A stretch of DNA of 64,000 nucleotides, from positions 1 to 64,000 of the forward strand of contig NZ_BDAG01000013.1 in assembly GCF_002091715.1 (NCBI RefSeq). The letters run 5' to 3'. Both the position numbers and the translations under genes were made by a program. The notes below the pieces were generated by a model that did not search any database, was not told the DNA's origin, and worked only from the letters and a program-made list of their open reading frames with translations. Origin of the DNA: Pseudomonas migulae NBRC 103157. GTDB lineage: Bacteria > Pseudomonadota > Gammaproteobacteria > Pseudomonadales > Pseudomonadaceae. This document shows, one piece after another, positions 33,713-43,789 of the stretch (positions are counted from its first letter, which is position 1; each line of letters starts with the position of its first letter).

Positions 33713-35623
33713 ATGATTCGACTTCAGAACCTGACTTTACAGCGTGGCCCGCAACGTCTGCTAGAAGACGCCGAGCTGACCCTGCACGCCGGCCACAAAG
33801 CCGGCCTCATCGGTGCCAACGGCGCCGGCAAATCGAGCCTGTTCGCCTTGATTCGGGGCGAGCTGCACCCGGACTCGGGTGACTGCTTCCTGCCGGCCGA
33901 CTGGCGTATCGCCCACATGCGCCAGGAAATCGAGACGCTCGAACGCCTGGCGGTCGACTACGTGCTCGATGGCGACCTGCGCCTGCGCGAGGTGCAACGT
34001 GACCTCGCCGCAGCCGAAGCGGCCCATGACGGTGCTGCTCAGGCCCGTCTGCACTCGGAACTCGACAGCGCCGACGGTTACACCGCCGATGCTCGCGCCC
34101 GCAAGCTGCTGGCTGGCCTGGGGTTCACCAACGAGCAGATGGATCGTCAGGTAGGAGATTTCTCTGGTGGCTGGCGGATGCGTCTGAACCTGGCGCAGGC
34201 ATTGATGTGCCCCTCGGACCTGTTGCTGCTCGACGAACCGACCAACCACTTGGACCTCGACGCCATCATCTGGCTCGAAGAATGGCTGAAAAGCTATCCC
34301 GGCACCTTACTGCTGATTTCCCACGACCGGGATTTCCTCGATGCCGTGGTCGATCATGTGGCCCATGTCGATCAACGCAAGATCACGCTCTATCGCGGTG
34401 GTTACAGCGCTTTCGAACGCGCCCGTGCCGAACGTCTGGCCCAGCAGCAACAGGCCTACGAAAAGCAGCAGGCGCAACGTGCGCACATGGAAAGCTACAT
34501 CGCCCGCTTCAAGGCCCAGGCGACCAAGGCCCGTCAGGCCCAGAGCCGGATCAAGGCGCTGGAGCGGATGGAAGAGTTGTCCGCCGCTCACGTCGATTCG
34601 CCGTTCGACTTCGTCTTCCGCGAGTCGACGAAGATTTCCAGCCCACTGATCGACCTGTCCGACGCCCGCCTGGGCTACGGCGACAAAGCCGTACTGGAGA
34701 AGGTCAAACTGCAACTGACGCCTGGCGCGCGCATCGGTTTGCTCGGCCCCAACGGTGCGGGTAAATCGACCCTGATCAAAAACCTCGCCGGCGAGCTCTC
34801 GCCGCTGGCCGGTCGACTGACCCGTGGCGAAAACACCGTCGTCGGTTACTTCGCCCAGCATCAGCTTGATTCCCTGGACTCGAAGGCCAGCCCGTTGCTG
34901 CACTTGCAGCGCCTGGCGCCGACCGAACGCGAGCAGACCCTGCGCGACTTCCTCGGCGGCTTCGACTTCCGCGGTGCGCGTATCGACGAGCCGGTACTGA
35001 ATTTCTCCGGTGGCGAAAAAGCTCGCCTGGCCCTGGCGTTGATCGCCTGGGAGCGTCCGAACCTGCTGCTGCTCGACGAACCGACCAACCACCTGGACCT
35101 GGAAATGCGCCTGGCGCTGACCATGGCCCTGCAGGAATTCAGTGGTGCGGTGCTGGTGGTCTCCCACGATCGTCATTTGCTCAAAAGCACCACCGACAAT
35201 TTTTATCTGGTGGCGGATGGCAAGGTCGAGGAGTTTGACGGTGACCTGGAAGACTACGCCCGTTGGCTGGTCGACTACCGTCAGCGCAATGCCCCGGTCA
35301 GCAACACGCCGGTCAATCCGGACAAGACTGACAAGAAGGCCCAGCGTCAGGCCGCCGCCGCATTGCGTCAGCAACTGGCGCCGCACAAGCGTGAGGCTGA
35401 CAAGCTCGAAGCCGAACTCGGCAAGCTCCACGAGAAACTGGCGAAGATCGATACCAGCCTCGGTGACAGCGATATTTACGAGCCGGCGCGCAAGAACGAC
35501 CTGCGTGATCTGCTGGCTGAACAAGCCAAGCTGAAGGTGCGCGAAGCCGAGTTGGAAGAAGCCTGGATGGAAGCGCTGGAATTGCTCGAAAGCATGCAGG
35601 CGGAGCTGGAGGCGCTGTCCTGA
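33713..35623 (+). CDS. ABC-F family ATPase (YheS-like)
   Basis: Soluble ABC-F protein with two ATPase domains and no membrane part; relatives act on ribosomes as translation factors. Walker A motifs are GANGAGKS (34-41) and GPNGAGKS in the second half. Signatures are FSGGWRMRL and FSGGEKARL, each followed by LLLLDEPTNHLDL. The linker between domains is a charged helical hairpin rich in Gln/Arg, and a C-terminal coiled-coil extension (about 550-636) resembles YheS. It ends in TGATGG, overlapping the next start by one base. Confidence 0.93.
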   Translation: MIRLQNLTLQRGPQRLLEDAELTLHAGHKAGLIGANGAGKSSLFALIRGELHPDSGDCFLPADWRIAHMRQEIETLERLAVDYVLDGDLRLREVQRDLAAAEAAHDGAAQARLHSELDSADGYTADARARKLLAGLGFTNEQMDRQVGDFSGGWRMRLNLAQALMCPSDLLLLDEPTNHLDLDAIIWLEEWLKSYPGTLLLISHDRDFLDAVVDHVAHVDQRKITLYRGGYSAFERARAERLAQQQQAYEKQQAQRAHMESYIARFKAQATKARQAQSRIKALERMEELSAAHVDSPFDFVFRESTKISSPLIDLSDARLGYGDKAVLEKVKLQLTPGARIGLLGPNGAGKSTLIKNLAGELSPLAGRLTRGENTVVGYFAQHQLDSLDSKASPLLHLQRLAPTEREQTLRDFLGGFDFRGARIDEPVLNFSGGEKARLALALIAWERPNLLLLDEPTNHLDLEMRLALTMALQEFSGAVLVVSHDRHLLKSTTDNFYLVADGKVEEFDGDLEDYARWLVDYRQRNAPVSNTPVNPDKTDKKAQRQAAAALRQQLAPHKREADKLEAELGKLHEKLAKIDTSLGDSDIYEPARKNDLRDLLAEQAKLKVREAELEEAWMEALELLESMQAELEALS

Positions 35624-36204
35624 TGGAAGCCTTCAAGCTGCCGTTGCCGGCGATGTGGGTCGAGCCGATCTGGCTGGTCGTGCAAATTCTGCTGATCCTG
35701 CTGGCCGGTTATATCGCTCAGCGCGTCGTCGCTAAATGCCTGACTCGATTGGGCGAGCGCTACCCGTTTCCGCCGCAGTTTCTGATGCCGCTTCGGGGCG
35801 GTTTGCGCTGGCTGATCATGGGCAGTGCACTGATTTTCGTGCTGGAGCGCCTGGGCGTGTCGGCGACTGTACTCTGGACCGCGTTGTCCGGTTTTGTCGC
35901 GGTGGCCGCGGTGGCGTTTTTCGCCATGTGGAGCGTGCTCTCCAATCTGCTCTGCGCGATCCTGATCTTTACCGTCGGCCCCTTCCGTATCGGTGACGTG
36001 GTCGAGTTGGTGGACACCACAGACAAGCCTGGCGTCAAAGGCCGGGTGGTGGCGATCAATCTGCTTTACACCACGCTGGTCGAAGCGGAAGAGCTTGGGA
36101 CTGGCAGCGCGATGGTGCAGGTGCCTAATAGCCTGTTCTTCCAGCGCTCGGTTCGACGCTGGCGGGGTACGGATGTGTTTTCGTCCGGCGGGTTTGAGAA
36201 GTAA
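35623..36204 (+). CDS. Small mechanosensitive channel (MscS-type) protein
   Basis: Short (193 aa) MscS-family membrane protein. Three hydrophobic stretches (about 12-35, 60-78 and 82-118) are followed by a beta domain, PFRIGDVVELVDTTDKPGVKGRVVAINLLYTTLVE (about 120-154) and VQVPNSLFF, the standard MscS beta signature. It lacks the long C-terminal alpha/beta domain, so it is a minimal member. It is coupled to the ABC-F gene by a one-base overlap. Gating function is inferred from fold only. Confidence 0.88.
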   Translation: MEAFKLPLPAMWVEPIWLVVQILLILLAGYIAQRVVAKCLTRLGERYPFPPQFLMPLRGGLRWLIMGSALIFVLERLGVSATVLWTALSGFVAVAAVAFFAMWSVLSNLLCAILIFTVGPFRIGDVVELVDTTDKPGVKGRVVAINLLYTTLVEAEELGTGSAMVQVPNSLFFQRSVRRWRGTDVFSSGGFEK

Positions 36205-36228
36205 GCCTTCTGTTGTCTGACATACCGC

Positions 36229-36322
36229 TTTCGCGAGCAAGCCCGCTCCCACATTTGATCAGTGTTGTTCACAAATTTTGTGTTCACTAAAGATCCAATG
36301 TGGGAGCGAGCTTGCTCGAGAA
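36229..36322. repeat. REP-like inverted pair
   Basis: TTTCGCGAGCAAGCCCGCTC from 36229 faces ATGTGGGAGCGAGCTTGCTC from 36298. The centre, GTTCACAAATTTTGTGTTCAC, resembles the 22612 copy. Confidence 0.85.
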
Positions 36323-36442
36323 GGGGCCCTGGAGTCATAAAACGCTGGTCGGCCGTCGCAATATCCTGCAAAAAATCGATAGTCATCGGCCCAAAGCCGC
36401 ATTAGCTTAGACGTCTGTCACGAGTCTGAGTCGAGGTGTGCG

Positions 36443-37075
36443 ATGGAGCTTCAAACATGGCTGGCGTTTTTTGCGGCCTGCTGGGTGATCAGCCTGTCTC
36501 CCGGTGCCGGCGCCATTGCGTCGATGTCCAGCGGTCTGCAGTACGGTTTCTGGCGCGGTTACTGGAACGCCCTGGGCCTGCAATTGGGCCTGGCGGTGCA
36601 GATCGCGATTGTCGGCGCCGGTGTTGGCGCGATCCTCACGGCGTCGGCCACCGCGTTTTATGCGATCAAATGGTTCGGCGTGGCGTACCTGGTTTACCTC
36701 GCGATCAAGCAATGGCGCGCGCTGCCCAGCGACATGAGCGACGACGCGGCGGTGCGCCAGATCGGCAAGCCGATGGCTTTGGTGTTCCGTGGTTTCCTGG
36801 TCAACATCAGCAACCCCAAGGCCCTGGTGTTCATGCTCGCGGTATTGCCGCAGTTCATCGACCCGCATGCGCCGCTGCTGATTCAGTACCTGATCATTGG
36901 CGTGACCATGGTCTGCGTGGATCTGATTGTCATGGCCGGTTACACCGGTTTGGCGTCCAAGGTGCTGCGCTTGTTGCGCACGCCCAAGCAGCAAAAACGC
37001 ATGAACCGGACTTTTGCAGGATTGTTCATTGGCGCGGCGGCGTTCATGGCGACGCTGCGCAAAGCGGCGGTGTAA
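36443..37075 (+). CDS. LysE/RhtB family amino-acid exporter
   Basis: Inner-membrane efflux protein of 210 aa with about six helices. The family start LQTWLAFFAACWVISLSPGAGAIASMSSG (3-31) and FLVNISNPKALVFMLAVLPQFID (about 115-137) match RhtB/LeuE-type exporters. The substrate is not predictable beyond amino acids or homoserine-like compounds. It is monocistronic between a REP pair and a terminator. Confidence 0.9.
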   Translation: MELQTWLAFFAACWVISLSPGAGAIASMSSGLQYGFWRGYWNALGLQLGLAVQIAIVGAGVGAILTASATAFYAIKWFGVAYLVYLAIKQWRALPSDMSDDAAVRQIGKPMALVFRGFLVNISNPKALVFMLAVLPQFIDPHAPLLIQYLIIGVTMVCVDLIVMAGYTGLASKVLRLLRTPKQQKRMNRTFAGLFIGAAAFMATLRKAAV

Positions 37076-37089
37076 AACCGTCAGGCACA

Positions 37090-37119
37090 AAAAAGGCGAC
37101 CCTTGAGGTCGCCTTTTTT
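37090..37119 (+). terminator. Rho-independent terminator after LysE-family gene
   Basis: GGCGACC (37095-37101) pairs with GGTCGCC (37107-37113), flanked by A and T runs. Confidence 0.85.
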
Positions 37120-37139
37120 CGTTCCCATGTCATAGAACT

Positions 37140-37226
37140 GTAGGAGCCGGCTTGCTGGCGATGCACACGCCTCGGTGTTTCAGTAACACCGTGTTGATGC
37201 CTTCGCCAGCAAGCTGGCTCTTACAA
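37140..37226. repeat. REP-like inverted pair (CCGGCTTGCTGGC family)
   Basis: TGTAGGAGCCGGCTTGCTGG begins at about 37140 and a slightly mutated complement (CGCCAGCAAGCTGGCTCTTA) ends at about 37225. Confidence 0.83.
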
Positions 37227-37275
37227 AGAGCGGCACAGAATCCCCGGCGGCTTCCGCATTTCACACAACAAAGCT

Positions 37276-37339
37276 TGAGTGAAACTCATTCGAAGTGAAC
37301 AATGTGTTACTTCGTATTTCCAATTGAGATTCATTCATG
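37276..37339 (+). promoter_or_regulatory. Candidate Fur boxes upstream of iron permease
   Basis: TGAGTGAAACTCATT (37276-37290) and TGAGATTCATTCATG (37325-37339) resemble the Fur 7-1-7 core TGAGAAT-N-ATTCTCA. The second overlaps the start codon. Iron repression of the downstream gene is inferred. Confidence 0.5.
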
Positions 37340-39235
37340 ACTGCCCCGTCCCGTTTCCTGGCCTGGCTGGTATTGCCGCTGTTTGCCTTGTGCAGTTCCA
37401 ACCTGCTGGCCGACACCGTGGAAGGCGCGCCGCAAGCGCTGCATATGCTCGACTACATTGGCGCGGACTACCCGCAATCTGTGCAAGCGGGCAAGGTCAT
37501 CAATGAGTCCGAGTACCGCGAGCAGCTGGAATTTACCAAGGCGCTGCAAGGCTTGATCGCCGCCATGCCGGACAAACCGGAAAAGGCGGGGCTGGAGCAG
37601 GGCGTCAGCACGCTGCACAGCGCCATCGCTGCTCGGCAGGACGGCGCGGACGTCGCCCGTCAGACTCGGCAATTGGGCGCGAAGCTGGCCGTGGCTTATG
37701 AAGTCAGTCAGGCGCCGATCATTACACCGGATCCGACCCGGGGTGCGCCGCTGTACGCCCAGCATTGTTCGGTCTGCCATGGCGATACGGGGGCCGGGGA
37801 TGGTCCGGCCGGTGTCGGCCTGACGCCGCCGCCGGCCAATCTGCGCGACGTCGGGCGCCAGGATCGATTGAGCCTCTACGGGATCTACAACACCTTGGGG
37901 ATGGGCGTAGAAGGCACAGACATGCCGGCCTTCGCCGATCAGCTGGACGACCGTCAGCGTTGGGACCTGGCGACCTATATCGCCAGCTTCAGTGCCGATC
38001 CGGCCGCGGCACAATCCGAAAAAACCTACAACATCGCCGACCTGGCCCGTCAGACCCCGGCCGAAGTGCTGGCCGCCGAAGGTCCGCAAGCGGCAGCGAC
38101 CTTCCGCGCCCAGCGTTCGCAACCGCCGCAGGTCAAACGTGGCCCGGCGCAACTGCTCGACTACACCGCTGCAACCCTGGACAAGAGCGTCGCGGCCTAT
38201 CGCGCCGGCGATCACGATCAGGCTTATGACTTGTCGGTCGCGGCGTACCTGGAAGGTTTCGAACTGGTCGAAAGCTCTCTGGACAACGTCGACGCCAACG
38301 TGCGCAAAGACACTGAAAAATCCCTGATGGCCTACCGTCAGTCGTTGCAGGATGGCTTGCCGGTGGCCGAGGTCCAGCAGCGTCTGGATGCAGCCAAAGC
38401 CAGGTTGAAGCAATCTGCCGGCCTGCTGGGCAGCGAGGGTTTGAGCTGGTCGCTGAGCTACATCTCCGGTCTGCTGATTCTGCTGCGCGAAGGTCTGGAA
38501 GCGATCCTGGTGCTGGCGGCAATCCTCGCGTTCCTGCGCAACACTGGCCAGCAATCGGCGGTGCGCAGTGTCAACGCCGGTTGGGGCCTGGCGCTGTTGG
38601 CCGGTCTGGGGACCTGGGCGCTGGCGGCGTATGTGATCGACGTCAGTGGCTCGCAGCGTGAGTTGCTGGAAGGCGCGACGGCGTTGTTCGCCGCGGTCAT
38701 GGTGCTCTGGCTCGGCGTGTGGATGCACGACCGTCGCCACGCAGCGGCCTGGCAGGATTACATCAAGAGCAGCCTGGTGGGCGGCGGCGGGCGTTTCGGC
38801 TTTGCGACGCTGGCATTCTTCTCGGTGTATCGCGAGCTGTTTGAAGTGATCCTGTTCTACGAGACCTTGTGGTTGCAGGCCGGGCCAGCGGGGCATAACG
38901 CGGTGTTGGCGGGTGGTGCCACGGCGCTGGTGCTGCTGGTGGGGCTGGCGTGGGTGATTCTGCGGGGCTCGGCGAAACTGCCGCTGTCGCTGTTCTTCAG
39001 CATCAATGCCGGGCTGCTGTGCGCGCTGTCGGTGGTGTTTGCCGGCCACGGCGTGAAGGCGTTGCAGGAAGCCGGGATCTTTGGCACGCGGCCGGTGCCG
39101 TTCTTTGAGTTCGACTGGCTGGGCATCCATGCGGATGCGTATTCGCTGAGTGCTCAGGCGGTGGCGATCATTGCGATTATTGTGTTGTATGGTCGTAGCT
39201 GGATGGCGGAGAAGCGGCGGGTGCAGGTTTCTTAA
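37337..39235 (+). CDS. Cytochrome c / FTR1 fusion iron permease
   Basis: Predicted ferrous-iron oxidation-coupled permease of the FTR1 (EfeU-like) family, fused to a c-type cytochrome. A signal peptide (about 1-25) is followed by a helical region and a haem site C144-S-V-C147-H148. A second helical periplasmic region follows, and then seven transmembrane helices from about 370. The REGLE iron motifs are REGLE (384-388) and RELFE (499-503). Electrons from iron oxidation could pass to the haem domain, replacing the separate EfeO/B partners. Length is 632 aa. Confidence 0.9.
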   Translation: MTAPSRFLAWLVLPLFALCSSNLLADTVEGAPQALHMLDYIGADYPQSVQAGKVINESEYREQLEFTKALQGLIAAMPDKPEKAGLEQGVSTLHSAIAARQDGADVARQTRQLGAKLAVAYEVSQAPIITPDPTRGAPLYAQHCSVCHGDTGAGDGPAGVGLTPPPANLRDVGRQDRLSLYGIYNTLGMGVEGTDMPAFADQLDDRQRWDLATYIASFSADPAAAQSEKTYNIADLARQTPAEVLAAEGPQAAATFRAQRSQPPQVKRGPAQLLDYTAATLDKSVAAYRAGDHDQAYDLSVAAYLEGFELVESSLDNVDANVRKDTEKSLMAYRQSLQDGLPVAEVQQRLDAAKARLKQSAGLLGSEGLSWSLSYISGLLILLREGLEAILVLAAILAFLRNTGQQSAVRSVNAGWGLALLAGLGTWALAAYVIDVSGSQRELLEGATALFAAVMVLWLGVWMHDRRHAAAWQDYIKSSLVGGGGRFGFATLAFFSVYRELFEVILFYETLWLQAGPAGHNAVLAGGATALVLLVGLAWVILRGSAKLPLSLFFSINAGLLCALSVVFAGHGVKALQEAGIFGTRPVPFFEFDWLGIHADAYSLSAQAVAIIAIIVLYGRSWMAEKRRVQVS

Positions 39236-39255
39236 AAGCATTCGCTGCGCTCACA

Positions 39256-39322
39256 TTCGCGGGCAAGCCCGCTCCCACAGGGATTAACGCTAACCTTGTG
39301 GGAGCGGGCTTGCCCGCGATGC
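39256..39322. repeat. REP-like inverted pair
   Basis: CGCGGGCAAGCCCGCTCCCA faces TGGGAGCGGGCTTGCCCGCG across a short ~22-base centre; a near-perfect compact pair ending just before the YaiI-family gene's ribosome binding site. Confidence 0.85.
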
Positions 39323-39341
39323 TTTTAAGAGGAGGAACACA

Positions 39342-39797
39342 ATGCGTGTGTGGATTGATGCCGACGCCTGCCCGCGGGCGGCCAAGGATCTGGTGGTGAA
39401 GTTCGCCCTCAAGCGCCAGTTCGAAGTGGTGCTGGTGGCGGGGCAGCCGCAGATCAAGCCGGGGCTGGCGCTGGTAAAGCTGATCGTGGTGCCGAGTGGC
39501 CCGGATGCGGCGGACGACTATCTGGTGGAGTACGCGGTGCCCGGTGAACTGGTGATCTGCAGCGACGTGCCACTGGCCGACCGGCTGGTGAAGAAAGGCG
39601 TTGCAGCGCTGGACCCTCGGGGAAAGGAGTTCGACGCGCAGAACATGGGCGATCGGCTGGCGGTGCGCAACCTGTTCACCGACTTGCGTGAACAGGGGCA
39701 GATGAGCGGCGGCCCCGCGCCGTTTGGCGAGCGTGAGAAGCAGGCGTTTGCCAATGCGCTGGACCGAATACTCACGCGGTTATCGCGCAAGTCTTGA
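39342..39797 (+). CDS. YaiI/YqxD family protein (UPF0178)
   Basis: Conserved 151-aa protein with a PIN/NYN-like fold and no proven function. It starts with RVWIDADACPRAAKDLV (2-18), where the Asp cluster could bind metal. SGPDAADDYLVE and VICSDVPLADRLVKKG are other family motifs. GAGGAGGAA before the ATG is a strong ribosome binding site. Confidence 0.9.
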   Translation: MRVWIDADACPRAAKDLVVKFALKRQFEVVLVAGQPQIKPGLALVKLIVVPSGPDAADDYLVEYAVPGELVICSDVPLADRLVKKGVAALDPRGKEFDAQNMGDRLAVRNLFTDLREQGQMSGGPAPFGEREKQAFANALDRILTRLSRKS

Positions 39798-39815
39798 GCC
39801 TGGCAATATTCAAAA

Positions 39816-39906
39816 TGTGGGAGCGGGTTTGCTCGCGAATGCGGTGAGTCATTCAGCATTGATGTTGACTGATACACCGCATGCGCGAGCAAGCCCGCTC
39901 CCACAT
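39816..39906. repeat. REP-like inverted pair
   Basis: ATGTGGGAGCGGGTTTGCTC near 39816 faces GCGCGAGCAAGCCCGCTCCC near 39885. Placed between convergent genes. Confidence 0.83.
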
Positions 39907-39916
39907 TTGATCCGTG

Positions 39917-40585
39917 TCAGGCGTCGTTTTCGTGGGTCAGTTCGAGGACGCGGTCGACCAGTTTGTTGATGCCTGACGCGGCTTCGCTGATCGATTGCGC
40001 GAGCATGTAAGCCGGAGTGCTCACCAGTTTGCGCGCCTTGTCTTCAACGATGTCCGTCACCGCGCAGTCTGCATGTGTGGCGCCCATCTTGTTCATCGCC
40101 GCGGCAGTGTCGGCATCGTTGCCGATGGTGCAGGTCACGCCCGGCCCATAAATCTTCGCGGCCAGCGCCGGGGAAATGCAGATCAGCCCGACCGGTTTAC
40201 CCGCTTCGGCAAACGCTTCAGCCAGCGCCAGGACTTGCGGTTGAACCGTGCAGCCGGCGCCTTCGATCGCGAAGTTCGACAGGTTCTTCGCCGCGCCAAA
40301 ACCACCCGGCACGATCAGCGCGTCGAAATCCTCGACGTCGGCCTCACGGATATCCTTGATGTTGCCCCGGGCGATCCGCGCCGATTCCACCAGCACATTG
40401 CGTGTCTCGGGCATCTCTTCGCCGGTCAGGTGGTTGATCACATGCAATTGCGCGATGTTGGGGGCAAAGCACTGCACCTGAGCGCCACGCTGGTCCAGGC
40501 GCAGCAGGGTGATCACACTTTCGTGGATCTCGGCGCCGTCGTAGACACCACAGCCGGAAAGGATCACTGCAATTTTTTTGCTCAT
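39917..40585 (-). CDS. elbB: Isoprenoid biosynthesis glyoxalase ElbB
   Basis: DJ-1/PfpI superfamily protein ElbB, reported to have glyoxalase activity and linked genetically to isoprenoid synthesis. It begins KKIAVILSGCGVYDGAEIHESV (3-24). The nucleophile elbow is in GKPVGLICISPALAAKI, with the Cys in LICI. The insert MNKMGATHADC is conserved. Length is 222 aa. It converges on the YaiI-family gene and is divergent from a sterol desaturase gene. Confidence 0.92.
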   Translation of the reverse strand: MSKKIAVILSGCGVYDGAEIHESVITLLRLDQRGAQVQCFAPNIAQLHVINHLTGEEMPETRNVLVESARIARGNIKDIREADVEDFDALIVPGGFGAAKNLSNFAIEGAGCTVQPQVLALAEAFAEAGKPVGLICISPALAAKIYGPGVTCTIGNDADTAAAMNKMGATHADCAVTDIVEDKARKLVSTPAYMLAQSISEAASGINKLVDRVLELTHENDA

Positions 40586-40700
40586 GGGTTTTTCTCCAGA
40601 TTCATGGCGTTAAATGTCCACTAATTTGTCACTCGTTGCCATAGGGTTAATTCGCGGCTAAACATAGGATCTGTCCTCAGGATTCCGATCAGGGCGCGTC

Positions 40701-41936
40701 ATGGACTTCATTCTGTATGCGGTGCCGTTCTTCTTTGTGCTGATTGCCGTCGAACTGCTGGCCGACCGTTGGCGCGGGGTGAGCAATTATCGGGTGGCCG
40801 ACGCGATCAACAGCATCAGCACCGGCGTGCTGTCCACCACCACGGGCCTGTTGACCAAGGGTGTGGGGCTGGTGACGTACGCATTTGCCCTCAAGCACCT
40901 GGCGCTGTTCGAGCTCTCGGCCGACAGCGTTTGGGTCTGGGTGTTTGCCTTCGTCCTCTATGACTTCTGCTACTACTGGCTGCATCGCATGGGCCATGAA
41001 CGCAATATTCTCTGGGCGGCGCATTCGGTGCATCACCAGAGCGAGGACTACAACCTCTCCACGGCGTTGCGCCAGACCAGTACCGGGTTTCTGCTGAGCT
41101 GGATTTTCTACCTGCCGATGGCCGTGCTCGGCGTGCCGCTGCTGGTGTTCATCAGCGTCGCCGCGCTTAACCTGCTGTATCAATTCTGGGTGCATACGCG
41201 ACACATTCCCAAGCTTGGCTGGTTCGAGTGGTTCTTCGTCACGCCGTCCAATCATCGGGCCCACCATGCACAGAACGCTCTCTACATGGATCGCAACTAC
41301 GGCGGGGTGTTCATTATTTGGGACCGTCTGTTTGGCTCGTTCCAGGAAGAGGACGACAACGAACCGGTGATTTTCGGCGTGACCACGCCACTGGCGAGCT
41401 GGAATCCGTTGTGGGCAAACGTGCAGTTTTACGCGCAGCTCTGGGATGACGCGCGACGGGCTGAAAGCAAATGGGACAAGCTGCGGATCTGGTTCATGCG
41501 CACCGGTTGGCGTCCGGCCGACGTGGCGGCGAAGTACCCGATGAACAAGCCGGACTTGAGCCAGTTCCGCAAATTCGAAGTACCGCTGGACGGGCGCCAG
41601 CAGATTTACGTCGTGCTGCAGTTCTGCGTCTACATCGCGCTGGGCAGCTACTTGATGAACGTCGAGCAGCATTTACCGACCGCTGCGTTGGTGCTCGGCT
41701 GGAGTGCGGTGGCATTGGGTCTGTTTACGTTGGGCGTGGCCCTGGAGAATCGCCCATGGGCGTTGAAGCTGGAGCTGCTGCGCCTGGCATCGAATGTGCC
41801 GCTGGTGTGGCTGGCGCCGATGGTCGGGCTGTGGCCGGCCAGCGCGGTGGGCTGGGTCGGCCTGCTGAGTTACAGCCTGCTCAGCGGAATCGGTCTCTAC
41901 TGCTGCAGAAACCGCTTCACTCGGTTGGCGTCTTGA
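40701..41936 (+). CDS. Sterol desaturase / fatty acid hydroxylase family protein
   Basis: Membrane di-iron enzyme of the fatty acid hydroxylase superfamily. Histidine boxes are HRMGH (95-99), HSVHH (108-112) and HRAHH (185-189). Several transmembrane helices lie in 1-160, and a C-terminal part (about 300-405) has four more hydrophobic stretches. The substrate is unknown; bacteria with these genes rarely make sterols, so a lipid substrate is more likely. The 3' end overlaps the convergent DedA gene by 20 bases. Confidence 0.88.
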   Translation: MDFILYAVPFFFVLIAVELLADRWRGVSNYRVADAINSISTGVLSTTTGLLTKGVGLVTYAFALKHLALFELSADSVWVWVFAFVLYDFCYYWLHRMGHERNILWAAHSVHHQSEDYNLSTALRQTSTGFLLSWIFYLPMAVLGVPLLVFISVAALNLLYQFWVHTRHIPKLGWFEWFFVTPSNHRAHHAQNALYMDRNYGGVFIIWDRLFGSFQEEDDNEPVIFGVTTPLASWNPLWANVQFYAQLWDDARRAESKWDKLRIWFMRTGWRPADVAAKYPMNKPDLSQFRKFEVPLDGRQQIYVVLQFCVYIALGSYLMNVEQHLPTAALVLGWSAVALGLFTLGVALENRPWALKLELLRLASNVPLVWLAPMVGLWPASAVGWVGLLSYSLLSGIGLYCCRNRFTRLAS

Positions 41937-42549
41937 CCTCGGCGGCCTTGGCCTGTTCGGCTTTCAAGGCCTGCTCGTCGGCGTAGATCTGCTTCGCCAG
42001 ACGGGCATTCTTGAATCGCCGGCGCAGCCACAGCACGAAGCCCAGCACCAGCAGGGCGCCAAGCACCCATAGCTCGTACTTCTTGACGCTGCCCAACATG
42101 CCTTCGAGTACCGCGCCGAAGTGATAGGCCGCGGCGGCCAGGGCGCTCGCCCAGATCGCGGCGCCAATCCCGTTCAACAACAAGTAACGTCCTGGTGGAT
42201 AGCCTGACAGGCCGATCGCCACCGGCATCACCGTGCGCAAACCATAGACAAAACGGAAGCTCAGCACCCAGATGTCCGGGTGCCTGCGGATGTGTTCCAG
42301 AGCCCGGTCGCCCATCATCTGCCAGCGGGGTTTGCGCGCCAGCAACTTGCGGCCGTGCTTACGCCCCAGGAAGTACCACAGCTGATCGCCGGCATAACTG
42401 CCGAAAAAAGCCACGACCACCACCAGGTTGATATCCATGTATCCACGGAACGCGAGGAAGCCTGCGAGCACCAGAATGGTTTCGCCTTCGAAGAACGTGC
42501 CGAGAAAAAGGGCAAAGTAGCCGAAGTCATGCAGAAATTGTTGGAGCAT
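41917..42549 (-). CDS. DedA family membrane protein
   Basis: DedA/SNARE-associated inner-membrane protein of 210 aa; relatives act as undecaprenyl-phosphate or phospholipid flippases. The family motif LGTFFEGETILVLAGFLAFRG (about 15-35) and GDQLWYFLGRKHGRK are visible, with FRFVYGLRTVMPVAIGLSGYPPGRYL (about 100-125) carrying the conserved arginines. The ATG at 42549 gives the family start; the extended frame upstream is Cys/His-rich and unlikely. The tail is Lys/Ala/Glu-rich. Confidence 0.9.
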   Translation of the reverse strand: MLQQFLHDFGYFALFLGTFFEGETILVLAGFLAFRGYMDINLVVVVAFFGSYAGDQLWYFLGRKHGRKLLARKPRWQMMGDRALEHIRRHPDIWVLSFRFVYGLRTVMPVAIGLSGYPPGRYLLLNGIGAAIWASALAAAAYHFGAVLEGMLGSVKKYELWVLGALLVLGFVLWLRRRFKNARLAKQIYADEQALKAEQAKAAEVKTPTE

Positions 42550-42667
42550 TGTCTGGGTGCTGGCGAAATGAACGCGCAGCCTAACCCTTCGTGCACATTC
42601 ATGAAAGTGTCCAAATGTGTCTCGACGTGAACATTTCCTACAAGGACAATGGAATGCGGCTACGTGA

Positions 42668-43771
<1,104 letters not shown>

Positions 43772-43789
43772 CCCTCCCAGGAACATTCG

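Noticed and set aside
37331..39241. Long open frame antisense to the FTR1 permease (636 codons)
   Set aside because: Shadow of the plus-strand gene, which has a signal peptide, haem motif and REGLE motifs.
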